The notes below the pieces were generated by a model. That model did not search any database. It saw only the letters and a program-made list of their open reading frames with translations, and was not told the origin of the DNA. A program made the translations under genes and the position numbers. Shown here in pieces: positions 61,749 through 64,000 of a DNA stretch of 64,000 nucleotides. Every line of letters begins with the position of its first letter. The stretch's first letter is position 1. Origin of the DNA: Lineus longissimus (lineage: Eukaryota > Nemertea > Pilidiophora > Heteronemertea > Lineidae); the NCBI RefSeq assembly GCF_910592395.1, contig NC_088312.1:9610001-9674000 (forward strand). Reading direction: 5' to 3'.

Positions 61749-63666
61749 TCGCCAACCTGCTTATGAGTGTCTGTTTACATCATTGTGACATCAAAGCTTT
61801 GAAATACAGCCATATTGTCAAGAAAATAACAATATTTTGAAGCGAGTGGTGAGCTGTCATCCTGACTCCCATGGTTTCATACCACATTTTGCTTTAACCA
61901 GTGTGAAGAAAGCAATGAAGTCTTGAGAGGTCACAGTCTTGAGAGATGGAGAGCTTAAGTCTCTCCCATCCACTATCCAAAATTAGAATAAAGATAAACT
62001 TGGGGGTTTTTTTTACGTTTCTCCATCCAATTATCAGTGGATGATTGAGGACATGAAAGTGATAAGCTCCTAAATCAGGGGACACTCATTGATAGATCTT
62101 TTCATGAATCACCTCAATTTCGGGTATGAGTAACCAAAATCAGGGTCAAGGATAAACTGGCAACATGTCAACCTGATGAGTTGTCTTGGAGTATAAACTG
62201 CTGCTGCTGGAACATCTCCAAGACATGGTGATGACGATGATGGCACATTCAATGGTCATGACTGATGTCAAACGACACTGCTTGCATCAAGGAGATCAAA
62301 AGACAAAATATCAGTTTCCATGGTTATATAAAAACCAATTAAGAATGCGGTCTGACGTAACCAAAAAATGACCACCCATCAGTGATTCAGCCAGTATCCC
62401 TGATTACAAATACCCCCTTGTTCCGGCACAACTCACTTGACTTGTAGATCTTTGAATTAGAAATTAGAGTAGACCTCCTCATTAGGCTGCGAAAGAGGTT
62501 CCAAAAGTTACGAATTCTACGCATTCCATTTGCATCCAAGGGAAGATGTGGCATTAGCCATTATCACTCTTGTCTACCATGTACAATGCACGGATATTAT
62601 TTCTACCTCACTGCCGCTTTCAACTCAAGATGACCCCTGGTAATTTCAGGAATGACACACAGGACATCAGGCAGAAGGTCCTTTCATCCCCTTCCCACTT
62701 ATCAGGATAACCAGGTTCAGTCAAGACTGATTGCATTAGGGAGGCAGGGAATTTAGCCCCTACAGGAAGCCATTTTGCGGTAACCCCTACACGAACCCTT
62801 GTCAGGTCACAAAGGTCACGAACAAGGGGGTTCATGTAAGGGTAGATGTCATCTGAGGTGTGCTAGTTTGTATAAAAACACCAATAACGCAACTATAGAA
62901 ATCAGACTCTAGATGTTTAAAATCCGTAATTCATACAGGATTTCCTATTCAATTGTGTGGCTTGCCAACATGCGATCATAAACATGACCATGTAATGAAA
63001 ATTTTGTGAATAGATTACGCATGGATTGAAAGCTATGTCGGATGCATGCGTATTGCACATTATGGGGACCAATCAAATTTGTTTTCAGCGTTGTCATGGC
63101 GATATGAGTCAGGCTGAAACTCTTGGAGAGTATGAAGAATGGCCTGCCAGTTCACCTCGATAGAGAAGTCAATATATTCCCAAGGATAAAATGGGTCACT
63201 GAGCTAGGTATACATACTCACATACTGCAAGTTGAGTGCTCAACATCTAATGTAAATAACGGCCATGTTTATCATGATGGCAGCATGCCAACATTATTAA
63301 CATGCCATACATGTACCCAATCATGTTTTCACACAAGCTGCGCCCAGCTTCTGTATACAGCTGAGGAGATTAAGATCTTCAAGTAGAAGCTGAAGTTTCT
63401 GCATCTGATATGCATCCAACCAACCAAGCAGAAAAACGAATGCCTCATACATCTGCAGGGGTTCAAAGTAAAGAAATTCCATTGAGGTGGGGCGTATGTC
63501 ATCCTTGAATGAGTGGAGCTCTCATTTCCACGCTGCAGTGAAGGATACTGATTTAAATGAAGAGAATAGCTAGCTTTTTCTTCATCACTACTGGCTGATA
63601 TTTCATATGCATTTGCAATATACGCAACAGTTTGGATCCTGATCACATTTGTTCATGATTCCTAAC

Positions 63667-63861
63667 CGGCTCCATTGGCTTGTATTTGAGTTTTTCCTGA
63701 ACAACATCCTCGCAGGCCAGGCATGCCAGGGTCATCCAGATATGACACTCGAGATGTCCCACAGCTTGCATAGCTTGACAAAGACTAGGCTTAGTGATTC
63801 GGTCCATCAGTTTCATATCATCAAAACACAAATATTTTCCTGACCTGTACTGCAGCTTTGT
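63667..63861 (-). CDS. Possible internal coding exon (weak)
   Basis: A 195-nt open stretch with acceptor GTTAG and donor GTTAGG, phase 0 on both sides, reads GKYLCFDDMKLMDRI and later HLECHIWMTLACLAC. It could join the exon at 60842 instead of the signal-peptide exon. Family not recognised; both splice sites are mediocre. Confidence 0.2.
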
Positions 63862-64000
63862 CTAACTGCACAACAGCCATAATCAAATTTGATGTAATTA
63901 TGCAGCCACCATATCAATAAAATCGGCCGTGCTTTGAGTACAATCAAGTATTAGTATTAGCTCATGAATGCCATGATAGTTTTCATGCACACAACAAAAA

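Larger units (their letters stand above)
60843..64000. other. Right end: introns or intergenic DNA
   Basis: Apart from the two weak exons given separately, no coding sequence is supported. The stretch is AT-rich and unique as far as can be seen by eye. Confidence 0.3.

Noticed and set aside
61570-61788. Hydrophobic open frame on + (LLGSVLLLLLMRVGSM)
   Set aside because: Opposite strand of the equally doubtful signal-peptide frame. No Kozak context or splice partners support it.
1-64000. Bacterial-type features (operons, CRISPR, phage, insertion sequences)
   Set aside because: The sequence is intron-rich animal nuclear DNA; nothing of this kind is seen. No tRNA or rRNA gene was recognised either.

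Overview
The window is nuclear DNA from an intron-rich animal, most likely a marine invertebrate. It is AT-rich, the genes are split into short exons with GT-AG borders, and the palindromic ACATGTA-type words common in echinoderm, hemichordate and mollusc DNA recur. I cannot name the species. All gene models below were built by hand from splice signals, reading phase and recalled family sequences; no search was run.

Layout. 1-129 is the last coding exon of an unrecognised + gene. 1613-4375 (-) is the pseudokinase STK40, divergent from MRPL19 at 4987-7285 (+). 11283-27427 (-) is a ZDHHC9/14/18-family palmitoyltransferase, probably ZDHHC14, divergent from TMEM242 (28392-29807, +). CCT2 (31754-35608, -, first coding exon not found) is divergent from PSMD13 (36284-40004, +). 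40640-44290 holds two neighbouring degenerate tandem-repeat arrays. 44500-55060 has no recognisable gene. The terminal exons of an unrecognised - gene lie at 55061-60842, with doubtful upstream exons to 63861. Three head-to-head pairs with short gaps (STK40/MRPL19, ZDHHC14/TMEM242, CCT2/PSMD13) suggest shared promoters.

The standout is inside the palmitoyltransferase gene. The exon that encodes the end of the lumenal loop before the fourth membrane helix (24523-24571) ends at ATATCCTTT, the textbook donor of a U12-type AT-AC intron. Downstream are five different exons, each exactly 103 nt, each encoding a version of membrane helix 4 plus the TTxE motif region. Each is preceded by a U12-type branch site (CCTTAA[C/T]) and an AC or AG acceptor 10-14 nt later, and followed by a normal U2-type GT donor. 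The next shared exon (16092-16201) has a normal U2 acceptor. Minor and major spliceosome sites cannot be paired with each other, so this layout should force exactly one of the five exons into each mRNA. The result would be a five-way choice of the fourth transmembrane helix of one palmitoyltransferase, controlled by the minor spliceosome.

The other genes are housekeeping: mitochondrial translation (MRPL19), ATP-synthase assembly (TMEM242), cytosolic protein folding (CCT2), the proteasome lid (PSMD13) and a signalling scaffold (STK40). They form a neighbourhood, not a pathway. ZDHHC14 and TMEM242 are also neighbours in human, which supports the orthology calls.
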